The position numbers and the translations under genes are program-made. A stretch of 6,887 nt of DNA from Bacteroidales bacterium UBA5621 (lineage in GTDB: Bacteria > Bacteroidota > Bacteroidia > Bacteroidales > VadinHA17), in NCBI GenBank assembly GCA_002424525.1, contig DIKJ01000215.1, forward strand, positions 1 through 6,887. Direction: 5' to 3'. Below the pieces are notes generated by a model. It was not told the DNA's origin. It did not search any database and saw nothing but the letters and a program-made list of their open reading frames with translations. Positions 1 to 4,908 of the stretch are shown here, piece after piece (the first letter of the stretch is position 1; each line of letters starts with the position of its first letter).

Positions 1-5
1 GAGGT

Positions 6-611
6 TCAGGCTCCCCTGTATTTCCTTAGTTCGTTGAAGTGATCCATACTCATTTTCTCCCGTTCGAGACGGGTTTTTTGTCTGTACTCCTCGAATTCCT
101 GACGCAAATCCCTGAGCTCCTTTTTAGTATTTCGGGTTGCTGACAGGTTCCGTTTGAATGCAAGCAGTCCAAACAGAAGGACAGAAGTCAGTCCGGCCAC
201 CACCAGCCACATTATCAGGTTATATGTTACCTTATTTACCTGAATCCCAAAGAGTCCGATGCTGTTTTTTGTACGATTAATCTCAAAAAGTTCATCTTTC
301 GTGTTCACCAGAGCGGTTTTAAGTGAATCAATTCTGTGGTTCAGTCCGGAGGTAAGTCTCACATAACCTGTGACCTCGTTCTTTACCTTTCTCAGAGTGT
401 CAACAGCATTTTTTTTAAGCTTCTGGAATATATCTTCGCGTATGGCACGGAAATTATCGTATATCCTTGTGCGCTCTTCAATAAACCCAAACTGATCCAC
501 AAAGGTTCCTTTTTCAAGCTCTTCCGGCATTGTTACCTGGCTTTTTACCAGTGAAGTTCCGAGGATCAACAGTGCAGCTATCAGTAAAAGTCTTATTCCT
601 GAACGGTCCAT
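6..611 (-). CDS. Membrane-anchored coiled-coil protein, Bacteroidota-specific family (often mislabelled tRNA methyltransferase)
   Basis: The 201-residue protein has a hydrophobic signal-like N-terminus (residues 1-25, ending VKSQ). A charged, probably coiled-coil region follows (about 30-115), then a conserved-looking block NSIGLFGIQVNK (116-127), one transmembrane helix (about 130-152) and a basic, heptad-like C-terminal coiled coil (153-201) ending in FNELRKYRGA. This suggests a periplasmic coiled coil tethered through the inner membrane to a cytoplasmic coiled coil. From memory of the family, similar Bacteroidota proteins share the N-S-I-x-L-F-G-I block and the I-M-W start of the helix. 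They are often labelled tRNA (guanine-N1)-methyltransferase, but no methyltransferase motif is visible here. The ATG at 611 is preferred over the upstream in-frame ATG at 725 because it puts a signal peptide at the N-terminus, and because a promoter at 658-688 lies inside the longer reading. The function is unknown. Confidence 0.85.
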   Translation of the reverse strand: MDRSGIRLLLIAALLILGTSLVKSQVTMPEELEKGTFVDQFGFIEERTRIYDNFRAIREDIFQKLKKNAVDTLRKVKNEVTGYVRLTSGLNHRIDSLKTALVNTKDELFEINRTKNSIGLFGIQVNKVTYNLIMWLVVAGLTSVLLFGLLAFKRNLSATRNTKKELRDLRQEFEEYRQKTRLEREKMSMDHFNELRKYRGA

Positions 612-657
612 ATTCTGATTTTTAAATGAGTATGAGTCTCTCCTGATTTGGTTATAA

Positions 658-688
658 CGAAGATAGGGGATTATTATTATTTTCAAAA
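658..688 (-). promoter_or_regulatory. Bacteroidota-type promoter of the coiled-coil gene
   Basis: On the minus strand a TTTTG box (684-688) is followed after 18 bases by TATCTTCG (658-665). This is one mismatch from the Bacteroidota -7 consensus TAnnTTTG, at a suitable distance from the -33 box. Transcription would start near 650, giving a leader of about 40 bases before the ATG at 611. The leader has an AGGAG too far upstream to act as a normal ribosome site and an A/T-rich stretch next to the start, which is usual in this phylum. Confidence 0.6.
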
Positions 689-752
689 GACGCAGTGGCT
701 TTATGGCGTAACGGCGCAGAGGCATAAAGGCATTGAGGATTAGAGGTGCGTT
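689..752. repeat. Degenerate 8-nt-period tandem repeat, copy 1
   Basis: Read on the plus strand, consecutive 8-base units are GGCTTTAT (697), GGCGTAAC (705), GGCGCAGA (713), GGCATAAA (721), GGCATTGA (729), GGATTAGA (737) and GGTGCGTT (745), with a possible decayed unit at 689. The rough consensus is GGCRTARA. The phase is kept without insertions for at least seven units. The array abuts the -33 box of the neighbouring promoter. A related array lies at 2811-2858. Confidence 0.6.
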
Positions 753-929
753 GAATAATGTATAATTGGAGATCGTATCGTCGCGAACTGCGGGACAAAT
801 TTCACGGAGATTCCGCAGCAGCAGCAGCCTCTATCCTCAAGTACAATCATTTATGATTTTAAATGATCAGAAGATCAGCGTGTTACATTATTATGGAAAA
901 TTTTGACGAAAAAGTAAAAAATAATTCTT

Positions 930-950
930 CACTCCGAAAAAATCGGAGTG
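930..950 (-). terminator. Perfect 8-bp stem-loop, possible terminator of the nucleotidyltransferase operon
   Basis: CACTCCGA (930-937) and TCGGAGTG (943-950) form a perfect 8-bp stem around a five-base A/T loop. On the minus strand the stem is followed, after a few bases, by a T-rich stretch (911-923), so it could end transcription arriving from the toxin-like gene about 190 bases upstream. The T-run does not start directly at the stem, so it may instead be a processing or stability element. Confidence 0.4.
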
Positions 951-1025
951 TAACATTTTATATTGCATTCATCTCGCAACAACTACCGCAGTTGTAGCAT
1001 TTCTTCGTGCGAATGGAGTTTTTCG

Positions 1026-1086
1026 AGCGGGAAAAGGCGCGGGTCCGGCTACACAATGTGTAAGCTGGTCCGCGCCAGCTTCCGCT
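1026..1086. repeat. 61-nt imperfect inverted repeat (long dyad) on one axis
   Basis: Three separate complementary blocks share one symmetry centre at base 1056: AGCGG (1026-1030) with CCGCT (1082-1086), GGCGCGG (1036-1042) with CCGCGCC (1070-1076), and TACACA (1050-1055) with TGTGTA (1057-1062). Internal mismatches separate the blocks. A competing local hairpin, AAGCTGG/CCAGCTT (1062-1068/1075-1081), overlaps the right arm, so two alternative folds are possible. No T-run follows on either strand, which argues against a simple terminator. It lies 50 bases past the stop of the nucleotidyltransferase gene. It could be a structured RNA, a recombination site or a small mobile-repeat remnant; I cannot tell which. 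Confidence 0.55.
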
Positions 1087-1136
1087 ACCTCACCAAAAAC
1101 CAGCATCGGGCATTCAAACTTTAGGATTGTAAAAAA

Positions 1137-1820
1137 TTACCTCGTTATAAATAGTGAATTATCACTTCCTTCCAGCATTTCCGGGATTATTTGATTGATT
1201 TTAGATGCAAACCATTCATAATCAGGGATTTCATCAACCCAGGCAATCTCATTTAACTTTTCGAGGGGGAATTTTTCCAGAATTTCAGCAGCATTAACCG
1301 GATTTGCCCACAGATCTTTTTCGGATGCATCCATAAACATTTCTTCCCAATTGAAGGGAATGGACTGACTGATAAAGACAATGTCTGCAACATCCTTTGC
1401 AGCATACCGGCTTAGAGCAGCCAATTTATTCGACAAAATATTGAGAATATTATCTGTTCTTGGAAAAATGTTTGTTATAACCGGTAATCCTTTACGGAAT
1501 GGTACATCATTAACAAAGTCAAGTTTTAAAATGTCTTCCCCCTCATAAACAAAAATCCTGGCATAACTGTCGTCAGCAGCAGCCGGATCAAATCTGACTT
1601 CTGAAGCATTGAAATAATCAATAATTGCCTCAACCTGACGTTTGAAATTCTTTGATGCGTTAATAAAGAAATCAAGATCATCAGAATGCCGATGGTGCAA
1701 ATATGCCCTTGCGAGAGCAGTTCCACCAGTAAGGTAAAAATCTACTGGCAGAGCCCCCACAATTTTAAGCACCTTGTCCTGAAGCGGGTAAACAGTATTT
1801 TGAAAGTAATCTGCGCGCAT
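1137..1820 (-). CDS. AbiEii-type nucleotidyltransferase, probable toxin of a toxin-antitoxin/abortive-infection pair
   Basis: This 227-residue protein belongs to the DNA polymerase beta-like nucleotidyltransferases of the AbiEii/AbiGii (DUF1814) type. The motifs are in the expected order: L-T-G-G-T-A-L at residues 30-36, then R44, S46 and D-D-L-D-F-F at 47-52 (catalytic acids D48 and D50). The third acid is in LKLDFV (D101). The family's downstream block NILSNKLAALSRYAAKDVADI is also present (125-147, with K132, R138, K142-D143 and D146). Family members transfer nucleotides, and some modify tRNA acceptor ends to stop growth; the substrate here is not known. No key motif appears lost, so the protein looks active. 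Its start lies inside the preceding gene with a 56-base overlap and no clear ribosome site, suggesting translational coupling. MRADYFQNTVYPLQDKV is the expected N-terminus for Bacteroidota members, as far as I recall. Confidence 0.88.
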   Translation of the reverse strand: MRADYFQNTVYPLQDKVLKIVGALPVDFYLTGGTALARAYLHHRHSDDLDFFINASKNFKRQVEAIIDYFNASEVRFDPAAADDSYARIFVYEGEDILKLDFVNDVPFRKGLPVITNIFPRTDNILNILSNKLAALSRYAAKDVADIVFISQSIPFNWEEMFMDASEKDLWANPVNAAEILEKFPLEKLNEIAWVDEIPDYEWFASKINQIIPEMLEGSDNSLFITR

Positions 1821-2079
1821 TGATATAGTATGTTCGCCTTTTGGGAGGAAATAGTTTCCTGATAGTTGTATCTGTAAGCAGGGAAAGTAATTCCTGTTTT
1901 CCTACAAACTTGATTAATTCATGCCATCTCAGACTGTTAAGAGCTTCAAGAAAAACCTGTTCATTTTCATGGAAGACAGCTACCGGATTATCCAGAAGTA
2001 GTTTGGTCAATTCATGTTTTCTGCCCTCTGGCAAATCCCAGAGCATACCATTGATTTTTATATGTAGATCTGATTCCAT
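1765..2079 (-). CDS. Small companion protein upstream of AbiEii-type nucleotidyltransferase, putative antitoxin
   Basis: The 104-residue, basic, probably all-helical protein has no signal peptide or membrane segment. Its centre reads NSLRWHELIKFVGKQELLSLL (about 48-68), followed by a basic tail with RKLFPPKRRTYYINARRLL. It is much shorter than the classical AbiEi antitoxin, and I do not recognise a winged-helix motif. From memory, similar small proteins precede AbiEii-type genes in Bacteroidota, which supports an antitoxin or substrate-adaptor role, but that role is inferred from position. The last 56 bases overlap the toxin-like gene in a different frame. A TAnnTTTG box lies 20 bases before the ATG, and an AGGAT sits about 14 bases before it. 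With the basic tail it may bind nucleic acid, and autoregulation is possible. Confidence 0.75.
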   Translation of the reverse strand: MESDLHIKINGMLWDLPEGRKHELTKLLLDNPVAVFHENEQVFLEALNSLRWHELIKFVGKQELLSLLTDTTIRKLFPPKRRTYYINARRLLSKYCLPASGQGA

Positions 2080-2098
2080 TTGGAATTCATCCTAAGTG

Positions 2099-2106
2099 CA
2101 AACTTA
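2099..2106 (-). promoter_or_regulatory. -7 box for the nucleotidyltransferase operon
   Basis: On the minus strand 2106-2099 reads TAAGTTTG, an exact match to the Bacteroidota -7 consensus TAnnTTTG, 19 bases ahead of the ATG at 2079. The -33 element is weak: the only TTG nearby is 14 bases upstream rather than about 19. The leader would be very short, roughly 10-15 bases. Confidence 0.5.
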
Positions 2107-2165
2107 CATAACTTATTTGACAACGTATCATAGCGAAAAAAATAATACTGTTGACCGGGACCTTC

Positions 2166-2195
2166 TTGCTTTTGCAGGATTTTTCGCTAATTTTA
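2166..2195 (+). promoter_or_regulatory. Possible promoter of the small secreted barrel protein
   Basis: TTG at 2166-2168 is followed after 19 bases by TAATTTTA (2188-2195), one mismatch from TAnnTTTG. The ATG at 2207 is only 11 bases beyond, so the transcript would be nearly leaderless. The spacing fits the phylum's promoters, but the elements are short and the region is A/T rich, so chance is possible. Confidence 0.35.
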
Positions 2196-2206
2196 GAGTT
2201 ACAATT

Positions 2207-2809
2207 ATGATCAATATTAAGTTAGTGAAAAAATTTCTTCTGACAGGTTTTTTGGTTATTCTCTCCTCAGTACTATCTTACAGTCAGTATAATACATCTG
2301 CTATTAATCCTTCCTATAAGTATGTTGCCAGTCCGGGTTTTGTTAATGTATCGGAATTAAACGCAGCAATAGGAACAGAGGATTCAATAACGGGAAACGC
2401 GAAATATTACTTCGGGCTGACCAATGTTTTCGGTTACCAGATAAACAGGAATTTTTTTGGCGGAGCCGGAATCGGATGCTTTATTTATGAGAACTCTCTT
2501 CTTGTTCCGGTATTCCTTGAGTATAAATATATTATGTATTTAAGGGGCATTACTCCATTCCTGTACACTGACGGGGGAGCACTGATAGATCCGACTGATT
2601 TTTATGATGAATCGAAAATATTCATTAATCCGGGTGCAGGGATAAGCCGGACAGTAACTCCAAAACTTGAAATCAACCTTTCAGCCGGATTTATGATTCA
2701 GTCCAGATCATCATTCACGCGAGTGACATATATAAACTTCAAACTTGGTATCTCTTACAGGAAAAACACATTCAGGTATTTCAGACCGCAGAGGATATAT
2801 CCGGAATAA
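2207..2809 (+). CDS. Secreted small outer-membrane beta-barrel-like protein of unknown function
   Basis: The 200-residue protein opens with a classic signal peptide (MINIKLVKKFLLTGFLVILS, continuing to S-Y-S-Q at 24-27; cleavage expected next to Q27). The remainder alternates hydrophobic, aromatic and glycine-rich stretches, such as YYFGLTNVFGYQ, FFGGAGIGCFIYEN and NPGAGISRTVTP. It has no long helix and ends with strand-like segments (INFKLGISYRKN). This pattern fits a small eight-stranded-type outer-membrane barrel, as in many Bacteroidota proteins, but no family is recognised. The GAG-I-S block followed by KLEINLSAGFMIQ resembles paired barrel strands. The ATG at 2207 is chosen over an upstream in-frame ATG at 2096 because it starts directly with the signal peptide; the longer reading adds 37 residues that fit no domain. 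The gene diverges from the nucleotidyltransferase pair and converges on ssrA. Confidence 0.8.
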   Translation: MINIKLVKKFLLTGFLVILSSVLSYSQYNTSAINPSYKYVASPGFVNVSELNAAIGTEDSITGNAKYYFGLTNVFGYQINRNFFGGAGIGCFIYENSLLVPVFLEYKYIMYLRGITPFLYTDGGALIDPTDFYDESKIFINPGAGISRTVTPKLEINLSAGFMIQSRSSFTRVTYINFKLGISYRKNTFRYFRPQRIYPE

Positions 2810-2810
2810 T

Positions 2811-2858
2811 GGCGTTGTGGCGTAGAGACGTAAGGGTGTAGAGGTGTAGGGGCAAAAA
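2811..2858. repeat. Degenerate 8-nt-period tandem repeat, copy 2
   Basis: Starting two bases after the barrel gene's stop codon, the plus strand reads GGCGTTGT (2811), GGCGTAGA (2819), GACGTAAG (2827), GGTGTAGA (2835), GGTGTAGG (2843) and GGCAAAAA (2851). The phase of 8 is unbroken and the units resemble those at 697-752, in the same orientation. The last unit runs into the A-run that is the T-tract of a minus-strand hairpin. Confidence 0.6.
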
Positions 2859-2893
2859 AGCCCTCCTTCGTCCCGATAAATCGGGACTTCGGA
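2854..2893 (-). terminator. Terminator-like hairpin with GAA/GAA internal loop, second (distal) copy
   Basis: On the minus strand, TCC (2893-2891) pairs with GGA (2866-2864). Inside it, a symmetric GAA/GAA internal loop (2890-2888 and 2869-2867) encloses a perfect 7-bp stem GTCCCGA/TCGGGAC (2887-2881/2876-2870) with loop TTTA. GGGC and six T follow (2863-2854). The build matches the ssrA-proximal terminator at 2964-2995, but the outermost GCCC arm is missing here. It would catch read-through from ssrA before it ran antisense into the barrel gene. Confidence 0.55.
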
Positions 2894-2899
2894 CTCAGA

Positions 2900-2924
2900 C
2901 TACAGTGGACTGTGTCCACCGTAG
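2900..2924. repeat. Stem-loop of 10 pairs with one mismatch
   Basis: CTAC (2900-2903) and GTAG (2921-2924) form the outer arm. GTGGAC (2905-2910) and GTCCAC (2914-2919) form the inner arm, separated by a single A/C mismatch and closed by a TGT loop. There is no T-run next to it on either strand. It lies between the two related terminator-like hairpins and may belong to the same composite intergenic element. Confidence 0.5.
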
Positions 2925-2963
2925 CCCGGAGAAGGTTTAGCGCCGGAAAACTAGTTATGAAAG

Positions 2964-2995
2964 AAAAGCCCTCCTTCGCTAAAGCTTCGGAGGGC
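2964..2995 (-). terminator. Rho-independent terminator of ssrA
   Basis: Directly after the tmRNA 3' end on the minus strand, GCCCTCC (2995-2989) pairs with GGAGGGC (2974-2968). The stem encloses a GAA/GAA internal loop and a GC-TTTA-GC tip, and TTTTCTTT follows (2967-2960). Stem strength, position and T-run all fit an intrinsic terminator. Confidence 0.8.
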
Positions 2996-3000
2996 GGAGG

Positions 3001-3391
3001 TGGAGCTGCGGGGGATCGAACCCCGGTCCAGTCATAATGGCAATAAGCTTTCTACATGCTTAGTCCTGCTTGTTTTTCGTGACCAGTCAGCTGCAGAACA
3101 ACCTAACCGGCCCTTAGTTCCTGTTGTTTTCGCCATCGGGATGGAACATCCTTCAGACTATCCCTGAATTGCGAGCGCCTCACTGTCGGGTTGGATCAGG
3201 GCAGAACCGCCCGGGAGACGTCTCGTCCCGGCACCTGTGCCGGGAAAGCATAAGCTACTGTTATTCGCTTACGCGGCGAGAGCGTAATTTGTTTCGCCTT
3301 TTGTTGTTTTGTGACACTGTTTAAGTGACGCGCCACCACACACTGCATGCTTACATACCTCCTCTCATGCTGTCAAATCCATGTCAGCCCC
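3001..3391 (-). ncRNA. ssrA: Transfer-messenger RNA (tmRNA)
   Basis: This is the RNA of trans-translation, which with SmpB rescues stalled ribosomes and tags the unfinished protein for proteolysis. The 5' end GGGGCUG (3391-3385) pairs with the 3' CAGCUCC (3008-3002) to make the acceptor stem, with A3001 as discriminator. The T-arm is seen as CGGGG, loop UUCGAUC, CCCCG just inside it. A UGGAUUUGACAG block near the 5' end is typical of tmRNA. An internal frame (3298-3269) gives the tag GETNYALAA, known from Bacteroides. A strong hairpin CCCGGCAC/GTGCCGGG (3227-3244) lies in the pseudoknot region. The bases after the discriminator are CCT, not CCA, so the CCA end is probably added enzymatically. 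Ends are set from the acceptor stem; the gene is one-piece, not the permuted two-piece form. Confidence 0.97.
3269..3298 (-). CDS. tmRNA proteolysis-tag reading frame (GETNYALAA)
   Basis: The resume codon GGC (3298-3296) starts nine sense codons, G-E-T-N-Y-A-L-A-A, ended by TAA (3271-3269). The alanine carried by tmRNA precedes this in the tagged protein. The hydrophobic A-L-A-A end is the usual degron for ClpXP-type proteases. The frame sits in the expected place, downstream of the 5' tRNA-like part and upstream of the large hairpin. It is not an independent gene. Confidence 0.93.
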   Translation of the reverse strand, partial: GETNYALAA

Positions 3392-3408
3392 ATATGATGT
3401 ATGCACTG

Positions 3409-3416
3409 CAAAGATA
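3409..3416 (-). promoter_or_regulatory. -7 box of ssrA
   Basis: The minus strand reads TATCTTTG from 3416 to 3409, an exact TAnnTTTG match. It ends 17 bases before the mature 5' end at 3391, leaving a short leader to be removed, presumably by RNase P. No good TTG box is seen about 19 bases upstream. Confidence 0.55.
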
Positions 3417-3480
3417 CAAATATTGTTCCAAAGATGCTTAAGGATATGAAGAATTTGGATCAAATGGGTAAATTTACCGG

Positions 3481-3536
3481 GTAATCGGTAATCGGTAATC
3501 GGTAATCGGTGCTCGGTCAGAACTGAAGACTGAAGA
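3481..3536. repeat. 7-nt-period tandem repeat
   Basis: GTAATCG occurs four times without error (3481-3508). The following units are GTGCTCG (3509), GTCAGAA (3516), CTGAAGA (3523) and CTGAAGA (3530), so the period of seven is kept for eight units although the unit sequence changes. It lies between the ssrA promoter and the dehydrogenase start at 3564, ending 27 bases before that ATG. No spacer-repeat structure exists, so it is a simple repeat and not a CRISPR. Confidence 0.85.
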
Positions 3537-3563
3537 CCTTTCATTAAATTATTGATTCTACCT

Positions 3564-4781
3564 ATGGCTAAAAAAATTAAAGTTGGAATACTCCGGGAAA
3601 CAAAAAATCCTCCCGACAGGAGAGTCCCGCTTACACCCCCCCAGATCACTGGTTTAAGGGAACTCTACCACGACGTGGAATTCTTTGTCCAGCCAAGCGA
3701 CATCAGATGCTATACTGACGAAGAGTACGAATACCTTGACATACCTCTCAGGGAGGATCTTAGCGCCTGCGATATACTAATGGGGGTAAAAGAGGTTGAC
3801 AAACAGACTCTTATTCCCGGAAAGACTTATCTTTTCTTTGCTCATGTCGGAAAACAACAACCTTTTAACCGGGAGATGTTCAGAAAGATCATTGAGAAGA
3901 AAATCAGACTTATTGATTATGAGTACCTTACGACTGATACCGGTGAAAGAATAGTCGCTTTCGGCCGTTACGCCGGCATAGTCGGAGCATACAACGGCTT
4001 AAGGGCCAGGGGGATCAAGACAAACCGGTTCAAACTCAAACCTGCTCATAATTGCCATGATCTCGATGAGATGTGGGCAGGATTGAGACTAATAAAACTC
4101 AAACCGGGATTAAAGATCCTGGTAACCGGAAAAGGACGCGTATCGGGTGGTGCGATGGAGACTCTCAGTATTTGCAGCCTCGTAAAAGTTACTCCCGAAG
4201 AATTTCTTACCAGGGAATTTGATGTTCCTGTTGTGTGCCAGATCGGCCCTGAGCATTATGTAAAACATAAAAAAGGGTTGCCTTTTGATTTTGAAGAATT
4301 TGTTACTCATCCGGAAAACTTCGAATCGTCATTCCTTCCCTTTACAAAAGTTACAGATATTCTGATCACCGGTCACTACTGGGATCCCCGGTCGCCTGTT
4401 TTCATTACGAAGGAGGACATGAAAAAGCCCGGCTTCCGGATCTCGGTCATCGCCGATATAAGCTGTGATATAAACGGCCCCATTCCTTCTACCCTTAGAG
4501 CAACCACTATTGCCGATCCCTTTTACGGATATAATCCGAATACCGGAAAGGAAGAACCTGCCTTTATACGGCCGGGCAACATCACTGTAATGTCTATCGA
4601 TAATCTCCCTGGTGAATTACCCCGTGATGCTTCGCAGGACTTCGGCAGACAGTTAATGCAGAATGTGCTGAGCGATTTGTTTAACGGTAAGGGAAGTCAG
4701 GTGATTTATCGCGCCACTATTACGGCAGGGGGGAGGCTTATGGGAGCATTTGGATATCTCAGGGAGTATTTGATAGAGTAA
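3564..4781 (+). CDS. Saccharopine dehydrogenase (lysine-forming)-like NAD(P)-dependent oxidoreductase
   Basis: The 405-residue protein has the alanine dehydrogenase/transhydrogenase N-terminal fold of fungal saccharopine dehydrogenase and the lysine-ketoglutarate reductase domain. Landmarks matching the yeast enzyme from memory include RETKNPPDRRVPLTP (11-25), MGVKEV (K76, catalytic lysine equivalent) and FFAHVGKQQ (H94, catalytic histidine equivalent). Further ones are RLIDYEYL and AFGRYAGIVGAYNGLR (132-147), ADISCDINGPIPST (297-310) and MSIDNLPGELPRDAS (343-357). The nucleotide-binding turn is GKGRVSGGA (189-197). Such enzymes interconvert lysine plus 2-oxoglutarate with saccharopine. Bacteroidota usually make lysine through diaminopimelate, so a catabolic role or a different amino-acid substrate is likely; this is inference. 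The ATG at 3564 is chosen because it gives MAKKIKVGILRE, the family's first strand; an upstream TTG at 3552 adds only four residues. No partner gene lies next to it. Confidence 0.85.
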   Translation: MAKKIKVGILRETKNPPDRRVPLTPPQITGLRELYHDVEFFVQPSDIRCYTDEEYEYLDIPLREDLSACDILMGVKEVDKQTLIPGKTYLFFAHVGKQQPFNREMFRKIIEKKIRLIDYEYLTTDTGERIVAFGRYAGIVGAYNGLRARGIKTNRFKLKPAHNCHDLDEMWAGLRLIKLKPGLKILVTGKGRVSGGAMETLSICSLVKVTPEEFLTREFDVPVVCQIGPEHYVKHKKGLPFDFEEFVTHPENFESSFLPFTKVTDILITGHYWDPRSPVFITKEDMKKPGFRISVIADISCDINGPIPSTLRATTIADPFYGYNPNTGKEEPAFIRPGNITVMSIDNLPGELPRDASQDFGRQLMQNVLSDLFNGKGSQVIYRATITAGGRLMGAFGYLREYLIE

Positions 4782-4908
4782 TTTAACTCAGATTCGCACT
4801 GACGGGTTGGGGCCAGTAACAGATTTGAAGCAGGGGGAGTAATTTATCTGTCACAGTTTAAGTTTAATACAATAATTTTATATTTTTACCGATTATTCTA
4901 ATAAACTG

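Larger units (their letters stand above)
612..1136. other. Intergenic region with repeats and dyads, no credible gene
   Basis: This 525-base spacer lies between the end of the nucleotidyltransferase gene and the start of the coiled-coil gene. It holds the promoter at 658-688, the octamer repeat, a stem-loop at 930-950, a 6-bp dyad ACAACT/AGTTGT at 979-995 and a 61-nt dyad at 1026-1086. I see no supported reading frame, tRNA or transposase remnant in 753-929, only a short run of CAG triplets near 813-826. The 960-1100 stretch is visibly more GC-rich than its surroundings. Confidence 0.6.

Noticed and set aside
612..725. N-terminal extension of the coiled-coil gene up to an ATG at 725
   Set aside because: The extension covers a good promoter (658-688), would bury the signal peptide, and is partly made of the octamer repeat.
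813..826. CAG triplet run
   Set aside because: Too few copies to be more than chance, and not in a coding region.
1026..1086. Integron attC site for a toxin cassette
   Set aside because: The expected GTTRRRY and RYYYAAC core sites are not seen at the dyad ends, and no integrase or neighbouring cassette is visible; kept only as an unexplained dyad.
1841..2095. 84-residue plus-strand frame opposite the putative antitoxin
   Set aside because: It is the complement of a better-supported gene, and the serine/leucine-rich composition is typical of shadow frames.
2117..2148. Sigma-70-like promoter TTGACA ... TAATAC
   Set aside because: The spacer is 20 bases, too long for a normal sigma-70 promoter, and the phylum uses a different consensus.
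2096..2206. Longer start of the barrel gene at 2096
   Set aside because: It would put 37 unrelated residues before a clear signal peptide and overlap the divergent promoter region.
3124..3324. 66-residue open frame on the plus strand
   Set aside because: It lies entirely antisense inside the tmRNA gene, whose structure is unmistakable.
3481..3536. CRISPR-like array
   Set aside because: The units are seven bases and directly adjacent, with no unique spacers; this is a simple tandem repeat.
3365..3649. 94-residue minus-strand frame with repeated R-L-P-I-T-D-Y
   Set aside because: The repeated peptide is just the 7-nt tandem repeat read in frame; the frame spans the ssrA promoter and the start of the dehydrogenase gene.
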